The translations under genes and the position numbers were made by a program. The notes beneath the pieces were generated by a model. That model saw nothing but the letters and a program-made list of their open reading frames with translations. It searched no databases and was not told the DNA's origin. This document shows positions 49,637 to 59,245 of a stretch of DNA of 60,871 bases, piece after piece. The stretch is from NCBI GenBank assembly GCA_903828535.1, contig CAIKMN010000025.1, positions 1-60,871 on the forward strand. Reading direction: 5' to 3'. The number at the start of each line of letters is the position of its first letter. Positions within the stretch are counted from its first letter, which is position 1. This DNA is from an uncultured Curvibacter sp. (GTDB lineage Bacteria; Pseudomonadota; Gammaproteobacteria; Burkholderiales; Burkholderiaceae_C).

Positions 49637-50560
49637 TTAAGCTGAGGCCTTGGCAGCGGCGACTTGAGCAGCCACTTCTGCAGCAAAGTCATCGACCTTT
49701 TTCTCAATGCCTTCGCCGACCACGTACATGGTGAACGATTTGACTTCGGTGCCGTTGGCTTTGAGCATTTGCTCCACCGTTTGCTTGTCGTTTTTAACAA
49801 AAGCTTGGTTGAACAAAGACACTTCTTTCAGGAATTTTTGCACGCCGCCTTCGATGCGTTTGGCCACGATTTCATCGGACTGAACGGGCTTGCCTTCGGC
49901 TTGGGCTTTGGCAGCGTCTTCAGCGGCCTTGCCCTTGGCAACAGCGCGTTCTTTTTCGATCAAATCGGCAGGCACATCGGCGCTGGTCAAGGCAACGGGC
50001 TTCATGGCAGCGACGTGCATGGCAACGTCTTTAGCGGCCACATCGCTGCCGACATACTCGACGACCACACCAATCCGGGTGCCGTGCAAATAAGAAGCCA
50101 AGGCGTTGGCGCCTTCAAAGCGCTTGAAGCGGCGGAAGGACATGTTTTCACCGATCTTGCCGATCAAACCCTTGCGCACTTCTTCTAAAGTGGGGCCGTA
50201 GGTGTCTTGCGAATAAGCCAAGGCGCCCAGGGCTTCAAGGTCGGCGGGATTGTGTTCAGCGACCAATTTGGCGGCGGCGTTGGCCAAGGCCAGGAAGCTG
50301 TCGTTCTTGGTCACAAAGTCGGTTTCGCAATTCACCTCGACCAAAGCGCCCGTGGTGCCTTGAATGAAGCTGGCGACCACGCCTTCAGCGGTGATGCGTG
50401 AAGCGGCCTTGCCTGCTTTGGTGCCCAGTTTGACACGCAACAACTCTTCGGCCTTGGCCATGTCGCCATCGGCTTCGGTCAGGGCTTTTTTGCACTCCAT
50501 CATGGGGGCGTCGGTCTTGGCGCGCAGTTCAGCGACCATGCTTGCGGTGATAGCAGCCAT
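49637..50560 (-). CDS. tsf: Elongation factor Ts
   Basis: Nucleotide exchange factor for EF-Tu. The 307-residue protein has the UBA-like N-terminal domain ([22 protein letters not shown]), the core [14 protein letters not shown] that contacts EF-Tu, and the C-terminal module. CGGAG lies before the ATG. It follows rpsB after a clear terminator hairpin, which lowers tsf expression relative to rpsB. Confidence 0.97.
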   Translation of the reverse strand: MAAITASMVAELRAKTDAPMMECKKALTEADGDMAKAEELLRVKLGTKAGKAASRITAEGVVASFIQGTTGALVEVNCETDFVTKNDSFLALANAAAKLVAEHNPADLEALGALAYSQDTYGPTLEEVRKGLIGKIGENMSFRRFKRFEGANALASYLHGTRIGVVVEYVGSDVAAKDVAMHVAAMKPVALTSADVPADLIEKERAVAKGKAAEDAAKAQAEGKPVQSDEIVAKRIEGGVQKFLKEVSLFNQAFVKNDKQTVEQMLKANGTEVKSFTMYVVGEGIEKKVDDFAAEVAAQVAAAKASA

Positions 50561-50620
50561 TTGAATTACTCCGTTATTGATTGGTTAATGATGGGTTAAA
50601 ACAACAAAACTAAAAAGACT

Positions 50621-50647
50621 AAAAAAAAGGGGGCTTAGCCCCCTTTT
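50621..50647 (-). terminator. Intrinsic terminator/attenuator between rpsB and tsf
   Basis: AAAAGGGGGC and GCCCCCTTTT (50625-50634 and 50638-50647) form a 10-bp stem with a 3-base loop; on the minus strand it is followed by an unbroken run of eight T (50628-50621). It lies in the rpsB-tsf gap, where partial termination is known in other bacteria. Confidence 0.85.
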
Positions 50648-50694
50648 GGATTGGCAAGGACCGGTCAAGAACCCTTCATGCCAAATCAGGGGCA

Positions 50695-51447
50695 TCAAGC
50701 CGCGGCGTTTTCCACTTCCACAAACTCGTCGTCGCCTTCAGCAGAAACAGCCTTGACCAAGTCATTCACTGCATTGGCGCGGCCTTCGATGATGGCGTCA
50801 GCAATGCCTTGGGCGTACAAAGCCACGGCCTTGGCTGAGTCATCGTTGCCAGGAATCACGTAGTCGATGCCTTCAGGCGAGTGGTTGGAGTCGACCACGC
50901 CGATCAATGGAATGCCCAATTTTTGAGCTTCAGCGATGGCAATTTTGTGATAACCCACGTCGATCACAAAAATGGCATCAGGCAATGCGGGCATGTCTTG
51001 AATGCCGCCAATGTCTTTTTCGAGCTTAGCGAGTTCGCGAGCAAACATCAGTTGCTCTTTTTTGCTCAAGCTGTCCAAGCCAACTTCTTGTTGAGCTTGC
51101 ATGTCTTTCAGACGCTTGATTGAGGTTTTAACAGTCTTGAAGTTGGTCAACATGCCACCCAACCAGCGTTGGTCCACAAAAGGAACGCCAGCGCGCTTGG
51201 CTTCAGTCGCCAAGATTTCACGGGCTTGGCGTTTGGTACCGACCATCAAAACGGTGCCGCGGTTGGCCGAGAGTTGTTTGACGAACTTGATCGCGTCCTG
51301 GAACATCGGCAGCGATTTTTCCAGGTTGATGATGTGAATTTTGTTGCGATGACCGAAGATGAACGGGGCCATCTTGGGGTTCCAGAAACGGGTTTGGTGA
51401 CCGAAGTGGACGCCTGCTTCCAGCATGTCGCGCATAGTAACTGCCAT
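50695..51447 (-). CDS. rpsB: 30S ribosomal protein S2
   Basis: A 250-residue S2 protein with the full family length: [26 protein letters not shown], the coiled-coil insertion ([19 protein letters not shown]) and [28 protein letters not shown] precedes the ATG. It has a long leader with a strong hairpin, which suits feedback control by S2. Confidence 0.98.
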   Translation of the reverse strand: MAVTMRDMLEAGVHFGHQTRFWNPKMAPFIFGHRNKIHIINLEKSLPMFQDAIKFVKQLSANRGTVLMVGTKRQAREILATEAKRAGVPFVDQRWLGGMLTNFKTVKTSIKRLKDMQAQQEVGLDSLSKKEQLMFARELAKLEKDIGGIQDMPALPDAIFVIDVGYHKIAIAEAQKLGIPLIGVVDSNHSPEGIDYVIPGNDDSAKAVALYAQGIADAIIEGRANAVNDLVKAVSAEGDDEFVEVENAAA

Positions 51448-51490
51448 GATTTTTTACTCCAAAGGTTAGGTCTTAAACCAGGCCGTGACC

Positions 51491-51517
51491 GGGTTGATGA
51501 CTTTCATTCATCAACCC
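51491..51517 (-). promoter_or_regulatory. Strong hairpin in the rpsB leader
   Basis: GGGTTGATGA (51491-51500) and TCATCAACCC (51508-51517) form a perfect 10-bp stem with a 7-base loop, 43 bases before the rpsB start codon. A TATCAT hexamer on the minus strand at 51603-51598 is a possible -10 element further up, which would put the hairpin within the leader RNA. Autoregulation by S2 through the leader is known in Escherichia coli; here it is inferred. Confidence 0.5.
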
Positions 51518-51657
51518 AGCACCTTGAGTGGACTGGTTTGCGGTTGGTTAGCCAAGCACCCAATGGGTCAGACACTTATCAGGTGCAAAGCCAGTCGATG
51601 ATAGCACAAACGTGGCTTCAAGGGGCTAAAAAGCAGCCCTCTTACGGCCAGGAAACT

Positions 51658-52419
51658 TCAGCCGCGCCCGACGAAAGGCATGTTGGTGGCCATCACGGTG
51701 TGAAACAGCACATTGGCGCTCAAAGGCAAGTTGGCCATGTAAAGCACCGATTCGCCGACCAGCTTCACGTCCATCAAAGGCTCGGCCATCACCGATCCAT
51801 TGGCTTGCAAAATGCCAGCGGCCATGCGGGTGGTCATTTCAGTGCCGGCGTTGCCAATGTCGATTTGGCCGACGGCGATGTGGTGGGCACGTCCTTCAAG
51901 GGCCGCGGTTTTGGTCAAGCCCATCACGCCGTGTTTGGAGGCGGTATAGGCGGCCGATTGGGGTCGAGGGGTGTAGGCCGAAATCGAGCCATTATTGATG
52001 ATGCGCCCGCCGGGCGGGGTTTGCGCCTTCATGATCCGGAAGGCCTCGCGAAGGCAAAGAAACATGCCCGTCAAATTGACGTCCATCACACCCTGCCACT
52101 GAGCCAAGGTCAACTGGTCGATGGGCGCCGCCGCCCCAGAGCCCGCATTGTTAAAAAGCAGGTCCAAGCGGCCAAAGCGGTCAACGGTTTGGGCAAATAA
52201 AGCAGCGACTGGGGCTTCTTGGGTCACATCGGTCGGCACGACGAGGACACGATCAGCAGCCCCAATGAGGTCGGCCGTCACCTGCAAAGGTTCGATGCGC
52301 CGCCCGGCCAATGCCACGCAATAGCCGTCAGCAGCCAGACTCAGGGCCGTTGCACGACCGATGCCAGTACCGGCGCCAGTCACGATGGCCACGCGGCCCA
52401 ATGATTTCAAACTACTCAT
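51658..52419 (-). CDS. Short-chain dehydrogenase/reductase
   Basis: A 253-residue classical SDR oxidoreductase. The nucleotide site is [20 protein letters not shown], with an Arg pair after beta 2 (LAGRRIEPL) suggesting NADP, NNAGSG and the catalytic Ser-Tyr-Lys set ([20 protein letters not shown]). Substrate cannot be told. It lies 15 bases after rnr, so the two are probably cotranscribed. A GTG at 52425 is an alternative start. Confidence 0.9.
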   Translation of the reverse strand: MSSLKSLGRVAIVTGAGTGIGRATALSLAADGYCVALAGRRIEPLQVTADLIGAADRVLVVPTDVTQEAPVAALFAQTVDRFGRLDLLFNNAGSGAAAPIDQLTLAQWQGVMDVNLTGMFLCLREAFRIMKAQTPPGGRIINNGSISAYTPRPQSAAYTASKHGVMGLTKTAALEGRAHHIAVGQIDIGNAGTEMTTRMAAGILQANGSVMAEPLMDVKLVGESVLYMANLPLSANVLFHTVMATNMPFVGRG

Positions 52420-52434
52420 GCCCACCCATTCAGG

Positions 52435-54822
52435 TTATTTGCGTTTGGTTTTACGGGATGCCGATGGCTTTTGACCCGCGCTTTGGGTGCTTTTTTGAGG
52501 TGCTTTTTGAGCCCCTAATTGAGCCGATTTTGGTGTCATTTTCTGACCGTTTTTCTGGGCCACTTTTTTCTTGGCCGAAGCAGCCGCCTTCTTCACCAAG
52601 GCCTTCACAGGCCTTGCGGGGAGCTCGGGCACCAACTCCAAAGCTTGTTTGGCGCGTTCGGCTTTGCTGCGCTGGGTCGTTGGGTTCTTGTCTTTGTCTC
52701 GTGCTTTGTCGCGCGTTGCCCGCAACATGGCCGATTCGTTCTCGTTGACCAAACGGAAGTCGATTTTTCGCCCATCCAAATCGACCCGACTGACCTGTAC
52801 GCGCACCCGGGTGCCGATGGCATAACGAATGCCGGTGCGTTCGCCCCGCAATTCTTGGCGCATTTCGTCGAATTTGAAGTATTCGCCTCCCAACTCGGTC
52901 ACATGGATCAGACCCTCGACATACATCGAGTCCAAAGTAACGAAGATACCGAAGCCGGTAGCGGCGGTGACCACCCCCGAAAATTCTTCGCCCAAATGGT
53001 CTCGCATGTATTTGCATTTGAGCCAAGCCTCAACATCGCGACTGGCCTCATCGGCGCGGCGCTCGTTGGCGCTGCAATGCAAACCAGCCGCTTCCCAACC
53101 TTGCAACTCTTGCCCCCCTTTTTTGGGGGACACCTGATTTTCGGCCGCCAAGGCTTTGGGAGATTTGACGCGGCTGGCCAAACGCTTGGCCAGCTTGCTG
53201 TGGGCTTCTCCCGGCGTGGGCAAGGCTGGCAATTGATAGCGCTTTTTTCCCAAAATGGCCTTGATGACCCGATGCACCAACAAATCGGGGTAGCGCCGAA
53301 TGGGGCTGGTGAAATGGGTGTAGCCCTCAAACGCCAAGCCGAAATGACCGCTGTTAAAGGGGGTGTAAATGGCCTGCTGCATGGAACGCAGCAACATGGT
53401 GTGAATTTGCTGCGCATCCGGCCGGTCCTTGGTGGCTTGGGCAATGGCTTGGAATTCACGCGGCGCCGGGTCGTCGCTGATGGACATGCCGACACCCGTG
53501 GTGCGCAGGTAATTGGCCAATAATTCGCGTTTTTCAGGCGTGGGGCCTTCATGCACGCGGAACATGCCGGGGTGTTGGCTTTGCAAAATAAAGTCGGCGC
53601 TGCACACATTGGCCGCCAGCATGGCCTCTTCGATCAGCCGGTGCGCCTCGTTGCGAACACGGGGCACAATTTTTTCGATGCGACCGCTTTCATCACAAAC
53701 AATTTGGGTTTCGGTGGTCTCAAAATCAATGGCGCCCCGCCCCTGACGCGCCTTCAACAGCGCGCTGTAAACCTCGTGCAAATGCAGCAAATGCGGCACC
53801 AAGGCTTTGCGGCGCGTGGCCTCGGGGCCTCGGGTATTGCCCAAAATGGCGGCCACTTCGGTGTAGGTAAACCGAGCGTGGCTGTACATCACGGCCGGGT
53901 AAAACTGGTAAGCATGGATCTCGCCTTGGGCGTTGATCAACATGTCGGCCACCATGCAAAGACGTTCGACTTCGGGGTTCAAAGAACACAGCCCGTTTGA
54001 GAGTTTTTCAGGCAGCATGGGGATCACCCGGCGCGGAAAGTAAACGCTGGTCGCGCGGTCGTAGGCGTCAATGTCGATGTCCGAGCCCGTGTTGACGTAG
54101 TGACTCACATCGGCAATTGCCACCAACAAACGCCAGCCTTTGCCACGCCCCACTTTGGCGGGTTCGCAGTAGACGGCATCGTCAAAATCGCGGGCGTCTT
54201 CACCGTCGATGGTGACCAAGGGCACATCGGTCAGGTCAATGCGACCTTTCTTGTCTTGAGGGAGCACTTTGTCGGGCAAGGCCTTGGCTTGGCTCAGACA
54301 AGCCTCTGAGAATTCATGCGGCACGCCATATTTGCGCACGGCAATTTCGATTTCCATGCCAGGGTCGTCGACTTCGCCCAGCACCTCGACCACACGCCCG
54401 GCCGGTTGGCCAAACAAGGCAGGGGGTTCGGTCAATTCAACCACCACGACTTGGCCGGTTTTCGCCGCGCCGGTGGCACTTTTTGGAATCAGCACATCTT
54501 GACCGTAGCGTTTGTCCTCAGGCGCCACCAACCAAACACCGCTTTCTTGCAACAAGCGGCCAATGAGGGGCTGCTGAGGGCGATCGAGGATTTCCGTGAC
54601 GCGTCCTTCGGGGCGCCCCCGGCGGTCTGAACGAACAATCTTGACCTTCACGTGGTCTTTGTGCAGCACCGCCCGCATTTCATTAGGCGGCAAGTAAATA
54701 TCGGGTTCGCCGTCGTCGCGAATCACGAAACCATGACCGTCGCGATGGCCTTGAACGGTGCCCTCAAACTCTTCTTGAACGGCGCCTGTAGGCTTGTTGG
54801 GGTTTATTTTTTTAAGATACAA
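52435..54822 (-). CDS. rnr: Ribonuclease R
   Basis: A processive 3'-5' exoribonuclease of 795 residues. Cold-shock domains begin at once (EFEGTVQGHRDGHGFVIRDDGE), followed by the RNB catalytic domain (VPLVTIDGEDARDFDDAV with the Asp cluster), an S1 domain (EFSGVVTAATGFGIFVTLDS) and a long Lys/Ala/Gln-rich tail (about the last 60 residues). The N-terminal helix-turn-helix domain of Escherichia coli RNase R is absent. The TTG start at 54822 is the only early start in frame and has AGGGA nine bases upstream. The promoter must overlap the divergent tRNA-Leu gene. Confidence 0.94.
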   Translation of the reverse strand: MYLKKINPNKPTGAVQEEFEGTVQGHRDGHGFVIRDDGEPDIYLPPNEMRAVLHKDHVKVKIVRSDRRGRPEGRVTEILDRPQQPLIGRLLQESGVWLVAPEDKRYGQDVLIPKSATGAAKTGQVVVVELTEPPALFGQPAGRVVEVLGEVDDPGMEIEIAVRKYGVPHEFSEACLSQAKALPDKVLPQDKKGRIDLTDVPLVTIDGEDARDFDDAVYCEPAKVGRGKGWRLLVAIADVSHYVNTGSDIDIDAYDRATSVYFPRRVIPMLPEKLSNGLCSLNPEVERLCMVADMLINAQGEIHAYQFYPAVMYSHARFTYTEVAAILGNTRGPEATRRKALVPHLLHLHEVYSALLKARQGRGAIDFETTETQIVCDESGRIEKIVPRVRNEAHRLIEEAMLAANVCSADFILQSQHPGMFRVHEGPTPEKRELLANYLRTTGVGMSISDDPAPREFQAIAQATKDRPDAQQIHTMLLRSMQQAIYTPFNSGHFGLAFEGYTHFTSPIRRYPDLLVHRVIKAILGKKRYQLPALPTPGEAHSKLAKRLASRVKSPKALAAENQVSPKKGGQELQGWEAAGLHCSANERRADEASRDVEAWLKCKYMRDHLGEEFSGVVTAATGFGIFVTLDSMYVEGLIHVTELGGEYFKFDEMRQELRGERTGIRYAIGTRVRVQVSRVDLDGRKIDFRLVNENESAMLRATRDKARDKDKNPTTQRSKAERAKQALELVPELPARPVKALVKKAAASAKKKVAQKNGQKMTPKSAQLGAQKAPQKSTQSAGQKPSASRKTKRK

Positions 54823-54823
54823 T
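54794..54823 (+). promoter_or_regulatory. Sigma-70-type promoter of tRNA-Leu, within the rnr start region
   Basis: Plus-strand TTGTTG (54794-54799) and TACAAT (54818-54823) are separated by 18 bases and lie 17 bases before the tRNA gene, putting the transcription start near 54830. Both elements overlap the first codons of rnr on the other strand (which begins at 54822). Confidence 0.65.
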
Positions 54824-54840
54824 CTTGTGTTCCCTGAGAT

Positions 54841-54925
<85 letters not shown>

Positions 54926-54939
54926 AGCATAACAGCGGT

Positions 54940-55893
54940 TTATTGCAGGAATTTCCCCATTTTTTCGGGCACTTCTCCATTTGCCAAGCGCAGATTTTCT
55001 GAGAGGTGTCGTTCCGAAGCTTCCCACAACCCTTGATACAGCGTCCGGCTCAGCTGCCTTGCGCGAGTGCCCGGCCAATTCACGGGCAGCAAATCCTGCG
55101 GCAATTCAGGGTCCCGCAGCAACAGGCGACGGTAGTCGTGGATTAACAAAGTGCGGCATAAAAAAGCCAATGCGGGATCCAAAGACTTTAGTGGCTGGCG
55201 CCGTTGCTTCAGGTATTTTTCCAAGGGCGCATAGCTCGCCAGAAAATCCAGGTAGGCCGCTGCCAATTGATCCAAGGGCCACGTTTTGGCCACCCAATCG
55301 AAATCGGAAGCCAGTAGACCATGTCCTTCCAAAGGTTTGGCCTTGAAGACCGTCAAGGTCTGTTGTAGGTCGCCCAAACCATCGGCGACCAAAGCGTCCA
55401 GCACGGCTTCTAAATCGGCGCTGGGGTGCACAAAACTGCCCGTTTTCAATTCACCAAAGCCTTGCCAATACAAGGCCCGCCGCAACTGCTCGCGTTGGCG
55501 AGTTGGCAACTCGGCCAGCACGACAATCCAACGCCACTGACCATCCCAAGGGGGGGACTGGTCGGCATAAATGTGCCGGGCCGATTCCTCAAAGCGCTGC
55601 AAACCCGAGGCGGTGAGTTGGTAATCCACCTTGCGGCCATGCGCCTCAGAGGCCAACCAATCGGACTTCACCAATCGAAAGACTGCCGTGCGCACCCAGC
55701 GCTCACCGACGCCAAACGGCGCCATCAAGCCGATGAGGCTCCCCAACGCGATGCGTCCGCCGCGGGGCATCACCGAGTCGCCCAAAACCGAAATGATCAA
55801 CGAACCCGCGTTCAACCGGTCTTGTTGACGGAATTTTTCCAGATGGACAGCCAGTGGATTGAAAGCGAGCGGGTGGACGGCGGCAGAACTCAA
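54940..55893 (-). CDS. paaX: Phenylacetate catabolism repressor PaaX
   Basis: A 317-residue transcription repressor. The N-terminal winged helix (SLIISVLGDSVMPRGGRIAL, FGVGERWVRTAVFRLVKSDWL), central domain (WDGQWRWIVVLAELP) and C-terminal domain (LIHDYRRLLLRDPELPQDLLP) match PaaX throughout. It releases DNA when phenylacetyl-CoA binds. The only plausible start is TTG at 55893, without a clear ribosome binding site. It is divergent from paaIKABCDE, and its own promoter overlaps the operator, so it should repress itself. Confidence 0.94.
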   Translation of the reverse strand: MSSAAVHPLAFNPLAVHLEKFRQQDRLNAGSLIISVLGDSVMPRGGRIALGSLIGLMAPFGVGERWVRTAVFRLVKSDWLASEAHGRKVDYQLTASGLQRFEESARHIYADQSPPWDGQWRWIVVLAELPTRQREQLRRALYWQGFGELKTGSFVHPSADLEAVLDALVADGLGDLQQTLTVFKAKPLEGHGLLASDFDWVAKTWPLDQLAAAYLDFLASYAPLEKYLKQRRQPLKSLDPALAFLCRTLLIHDYRRLLLRDPELPQDLLPVNWPGTRARQLSRTLYQGLWEASERHLSENLRLANGEVPEKMGKFLQ

Positions 55894-55928
55894 AGTGAAG
55901 AAATTTTAGTGGTATTCCCTATTTAAAA

Positions 55929-55967
55929 TGATACAAAAAAATTAAAAATTTTCAAAAAAATGAATCA
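55929..55967. promoter_or_regulatory. PaaX operator with overlapping paaX promoter
   Basis: TGATAC (55929-55934) and GAATCA (55962-55967) are separated by exactly 27 bases, one mismatch from the TGATTC-N27-GAATCA arrangement described for PaaX in Escherichia coli. On the minus strand TTGAAA (55955-55950), 16 bases, TATCAT (55933-55928) forms a good promoter for paaX inside this site; on the plus strand CATAAT (55966-55971) may be the -10 of the catabolic operon. The spacer is almost all A and T. Confidence 0.75.
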
Positions 55968-56058
55968 TAATTTTTAACAGCCCCTTTTTGCAGAGGGCAA
56001 AGCGATGCGCTTGCTTCTTCACCCATTCTTCACCCAAGCTTCACCCGCTACTAAAACC

Positions 56059-56541
56059 ATGACCACCCAGCCTGAATCCCCTGAAAACATGGATGCCCAG
56101 ACTTTGGCAGAAAAGACCGCGGCGCAACTCTGGGCGCAAGACCAGGCCACTCAAAATTTGGGCATGTCGCTGGTGCGGGTGGCGCCAGGTCAAGCGGTGT
56201 TGCGCATGACGGTGCAAGCGCACATGCTCAACGGCCACCAAACCTGCCATGGTGGCTACCTGTTCACCTTGGCCGACAGCGCTTTTGCATTTGCCTGCAA
56301 CAGCCACAACCAAAACACTGTGGCCGCCGCTTGCAGCATCGACTTTTTGGCCCCTGCCCGCTTGGGCGACACCTTGGAGGCCACCGCCACTGAAGTGGCT
56401 CTGGCGGGCCGCAGCGGCGTCTACGACGTTGCAATTCGCCTCCTAAGAACCCCAACCCGCCCCAATACCCCAACTGACGAAAGCACCACCGTGGCCTTGT
56501 TCAGAGGCAAAAGCCACACCATCAAAGGGACCGTTTTATGA
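56059..56541 (+). CDS. paaI: Hydroxyphenylacetyl-CoA thioesterase PaaI
   Basis: A 160-residue hot-dog thioesterase with the active-site segment NGHQTCHGGYLFTLADSAFAF (catalytic Asp in LADSAF) and SIDFLAPARLGDTLEATA. It frees CoA from dead-end acyl-CoA products of the phenylacetate route. The family length supports ATG at 56059; ATG at 56089 is possible. The start of paaK overlaps its stop. Confidence 0.93.
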   Translation: MTTQPESPENMDAQTLAEKTAAQLWAQDQATQNLGMSLVRVAPGQAVLRMTVQAHMLNGHQTCHGGYLFTLADSAFAFACNSHNQNTVAAACSIDFLAPARLGDTLEATATEVALAGRSGVYDVAIRLLRTPTRPNTPTDESTTVALFRGKSHTIKGTVL

Positions 56542-57842
56542 CAGGCTTAGAACCCATCGAAACCGCCAGTCGCGACGAAATTGCCGCTTTGCAGCTCGAA
56601 CGCATGCAGTGGACCTTGCGACGTGCCTATGACAACGTGCCGCATTACCGCAAGACCTTTGCAGAAAAAGGGGTTCACCCGGACGACCTCAAAACACTGG
56701 CTGATCTGGCCAAGTTCCCTTTTTCAACCAAGGCGGATTTGCGACAAAACTACCCCTACGGCTTGTTCGCCGTCCCGCGCGAGCAAGTGGCGCGCATCCA
56801 CGCATCGTCTGGCACCACGGGGCAGCCCATCGTCGTGGGTTATACCCAGAACGATGTGAACACCTGGGCGCAAGTGGTGGCCCGCTCAATTTATGCGGCC
56901 GGCGGGCGCCCGGGCGATAGCTGCCATGTGAGCTATGGCTACGGCTTGTTCACTGGCGGCCTGGGCGCGCACTATGGCGCGGAACGACTCGGCTGCACCG
57001 TGATCCCGATGTCGGGCGGACAGACCGAAAAGCAAGTCCAAATGATCATCGACTTGAAACCCGACCTTATTATGGTGACGCCCTCGTATTCCTTGGTGAT
57101 TGCTGAAGAATTTGAGCGGCGCGGCATCGCGCCTCAAGACATTGCTTTGCGATTGGGTATTTTTGGCGCCGAACCTTGGGGCCAGGGCATGCGCCAAGAA
57201 ATTGAAACCAAATTGGGCATCGATGCCTTGGACATCTACGGCCTGACCGAAGTCATTGGCCCTGGCGTGGCCTGTGAATGCATCGAGTCAAAAGACGGTC
57301 CCGTGATTTGGGAAGACCATTTCTACCCGGAAATCATCAACCCAGACACCGGCGAGGTGGTGGCCGATGGCGAAGAAGGCGAACTGGTTTTCACCTCGTT
57401 GACCAAAGAAGCCATGCCGGTTATTCGCTACCGCACCCGCGATTTAACTCGGCTGTTGCCGCCCACCTCGCGCAGCTTCAGGCGTTTGGCGCGCCTCACT
57501 GGCCGCAGCGACGACATGCTGATCGTTCGCGGCGTGAATGTGTTTCCCTCTCAAATTGAAGAACAAATTCTGCGGGACAAGCGGCTCTCGGGCAATTACC
57601 AAATTCACCTGAGCCGCGACAACCACTTGGACCAAGTCGAAATTCACTGCGAGTTGCAGTCGCATCTGTCCGAGCAAACTTCGCCCTCAGAGCGCGAAGC
57701 CATGGCCAAGCAACTGCAAGATCACATCAAAACGGTCATTGGCATCTCGACCCAGGTGCGCATCATGGGTTTTGACACCCTGCCCCGCACCTTGGTCGGC
57801 AAAGCACGGCGCGTTTTCGACCAAAGACCCAAACGAAACTGA
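56538..57842 (+). CDS. paaK: Phenylacetate-CoA ligase
   Basis: Activates phenylacetate with ATP and CoA, the entry step of the pathway. The 434-residue enzyme has the adenylation motifs ASSGTTGQPIVVGYTQ (P-loop), YGYGLFTGGLGAHYGAERLG, DIYGLTEVIGPGVACE and the C-terminal lid region SDDMLIVRGVNVFPSQIEEQ. Coupled to paaI by ATGA overlap; 27 bases before paaA. Confidence 0.97.
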   Translation: MTGLEPIETASRDEIAALQLERMQWTLRRAYDNVPHYRKTFAEKGVHPDDLKTLADLAKFPFSTKADLRQNYPYGLFAVPREQVARIHASSGTTGQPIVVGYTQNDVNTWAQVVARSIYAAGGRPGDSCHVSYGYGLFTGGLGAHYGAERLGCTVIPMSGGQTEKQVQMIIDLKPDLIMVTPSYSLVIAEEFERRGIAPQDIALRLGIFGAEPWGQGMRQEIETKLGIDALDIYGLTEVIGPGVACECIESKDGPVIWEDHFYPEIINPDTGEVVADGEEGELVFTSLTKEAMPVIRYRTRDLTRLLPPTSRSFRRLARLTGRSDDMLIVRGVNVFPSQIEEQILRDKRLSGNYQIHLSRDNHLDQVEIHCELQSHLSEQTSPSEREAMAKQLQDHIKTVIGISTQVRIMGFDTLPRTLVGKARRVFDQRPKRN

Positions 57843-57869
57843 CCCCTCATTCCAACCCAGGAACCGCCC

Positions 57870-58916
57870 ATGTACACCCAATCTTTCAATGTACCGGACA
57901 CCACTGAGCCCACTGGTGCCAAAGCGCCGCTGAGCATCGTCGGCGTGGTCAGTCCGCTGAGCGAACAAGACGCTGCCGCTCAAGCCCGTTTTGACGCCAA
58001 GCTCAATGCCGACCACAAAATCGAGCCGCAAGACTGGATGCCAGAGGCCTACCGAAAAACCCTGGTGCGCCAAATCAGCCAACACGCGCACAGCGAAATT
58101 GTCGGCATGCTGCCCGAAGGCAACTGGATCAGCCGCGCCCCCAGCTTGAAGCGAAAAACCATTCTGATTGCCAAAGTGCAAGACGAAGGGGGTCATGGCT
58201 TGTACCTCTACAGCGCGGCGGAAACGCTGGGCACGAGTCGCGATCAAATGCTGGCAGACCTGCACAGCGGGAAGGCCAAATACAGCTCCATCTTCAACTA
58301 CCCGACCTTGACGTGGGCGGATGTGGGTGTCATTGGTTGGTTGGTGGATGGGGCGGCCATCATGAATCAAATTCCCCTTTGCCGCTGTTCATACGGCCCC
58401 TATGCCCGCGCCATGATCCGGGTCTGCAAAGAAGAATCTTTCCACCAACGACAAGGCTACGAATCGCTGTTGACCTTGATGCGTGGCACGGCTGAACAAC
58501 AAGCCATGGTGCAAGACGCAGTGAACCGTTGGTGGTGGAAATGCCTGGCCATGTTTGGCCCGCCCGACAGCGACAGCCCGAACAGCGTGCAAGGCATGCG
58601 CTGGGGCATTAAACGGATCTCGAACGACGACTTGCGCCAAAAGTTTGTCGACGCGACGGTGCCTCAAGCGGCGGTTTTGGGGGTCAGTTTGCCCGACCCC
58701 GAGTTGAAGTGGAATGAGGCGCGTCAACATTACGACTTTGGCGCCATCGATTGGGATGAGTTCTGGGCCACCGTGAACGGCAACGGCCCCTGCAACAAAG
58801 AGCGCCTCGCCACCCGCGTCAATGCCCACCAAGAAGGCGAGTGGGTGCGCAAGGCGGCCTTGGCCTACGCCCACAAACAAGTGCAAAAGAATTCACTCAA
58901 GCAGGAGGCCGCATGA
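57870..58916 (+). CDS. paaA: Phenylacetyl-CoA epoxidase catalytic subunit A
   Basis: Catalytic diiron subunit of the multicomponent 1,2-phenylacetyl-CoA epoxidase, 348 residues. Iron ligands are visible in the two carboxylate/histidine motifs, [18 protein letters not shown] (ExxH) and [15 protein letters not shown] (ExxH). AGGA lies before the ATG. It acts with PaaB, PaaC, PaaD and PaaE encoded next. Confidence 0.97.
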   Translation: MYTQSFNVPDTTEPTGAKAPLSIVGVVSPLSEQDAAAQARFDAKLNADHKIEPQDWMPEAYRKTLVRQISQHAHSEIVGMLPEGNWISRAPSLKRKTILIAKVQDEGGHGLYLYSAAETLGTSRDQMLADLHSGKAKYSSIFNYPTLTWADVGVIGWLVDGAAIMNQIPLCRCSYGPYARAMIRVCKEESFHQRQGYESLLTLMRGTAEQQAMVQDAVNRWWWKCLAMFGPPDSDSPNSVQGMRWGIKRISNDDLRQKFVDATVPQAAVLGVSLPDPELKWNEARQHYDFGAIDWDEFWATVNGNGPCNKERLATRVNAHQEGEWVRKAALAYAHKQVQKNSLKQEAA

Positions 58917-59245
58917 GCCAAGCCGAAGCCAACACGACGCAGCCCTTAACGCCCTCAACGCCCTTAAAAGAATGGCCGTTGTGGGAAGTTTTTGTTCGCA
59001 GCAAACAAGGCTTGGAACACAAACACTGTGGCAGCTTGCACGCGGCTGACGCCGGCCAAGCCCTGAACATGGCGCGCGATGTGTACACGCGTCGCCAAGA
59101 AGGTGTGAGCATTTGGGTGGTGCCCTCAGCGGCCATCTCGGCGAGCGCCCCCGACGAAAAAGGTCTTTTCTTCGAACCGGCGGCCGACAAAATTTACCGT
59201 CACCCGACCTTCTATGAAATTCCAGACCAAGTGGGGCACATGTAA
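58913..59245 (+). CDS. paaB: Phenylacetyl-CoA epoxidase subunit B
   Basis: A 110-residue small subunit: [39 protein letters not shown] and [11 protein letters not shown] are the family core. It helps assemble the PaaABCE complex. ATG at 58913 overlaps the paaA stop as ATGA. Confidence 0.95.
   Translation: MSQAEANTTQPLTPSTPLKEWPLWEVFVRSKQGLEHKHCGSLHAADAGQALNMARDVYTRRQEGVSIWVVPSAAISASAPDEKGLFFEPAADKIYRHPTFYEIPDQVGHM

Noticed and set aside
51169-52200. 343-codon open frame opposite rpsB and the SDR gene
   Set aside because: It runs across two real genes and their control region; no motif, no ribosome binding site.
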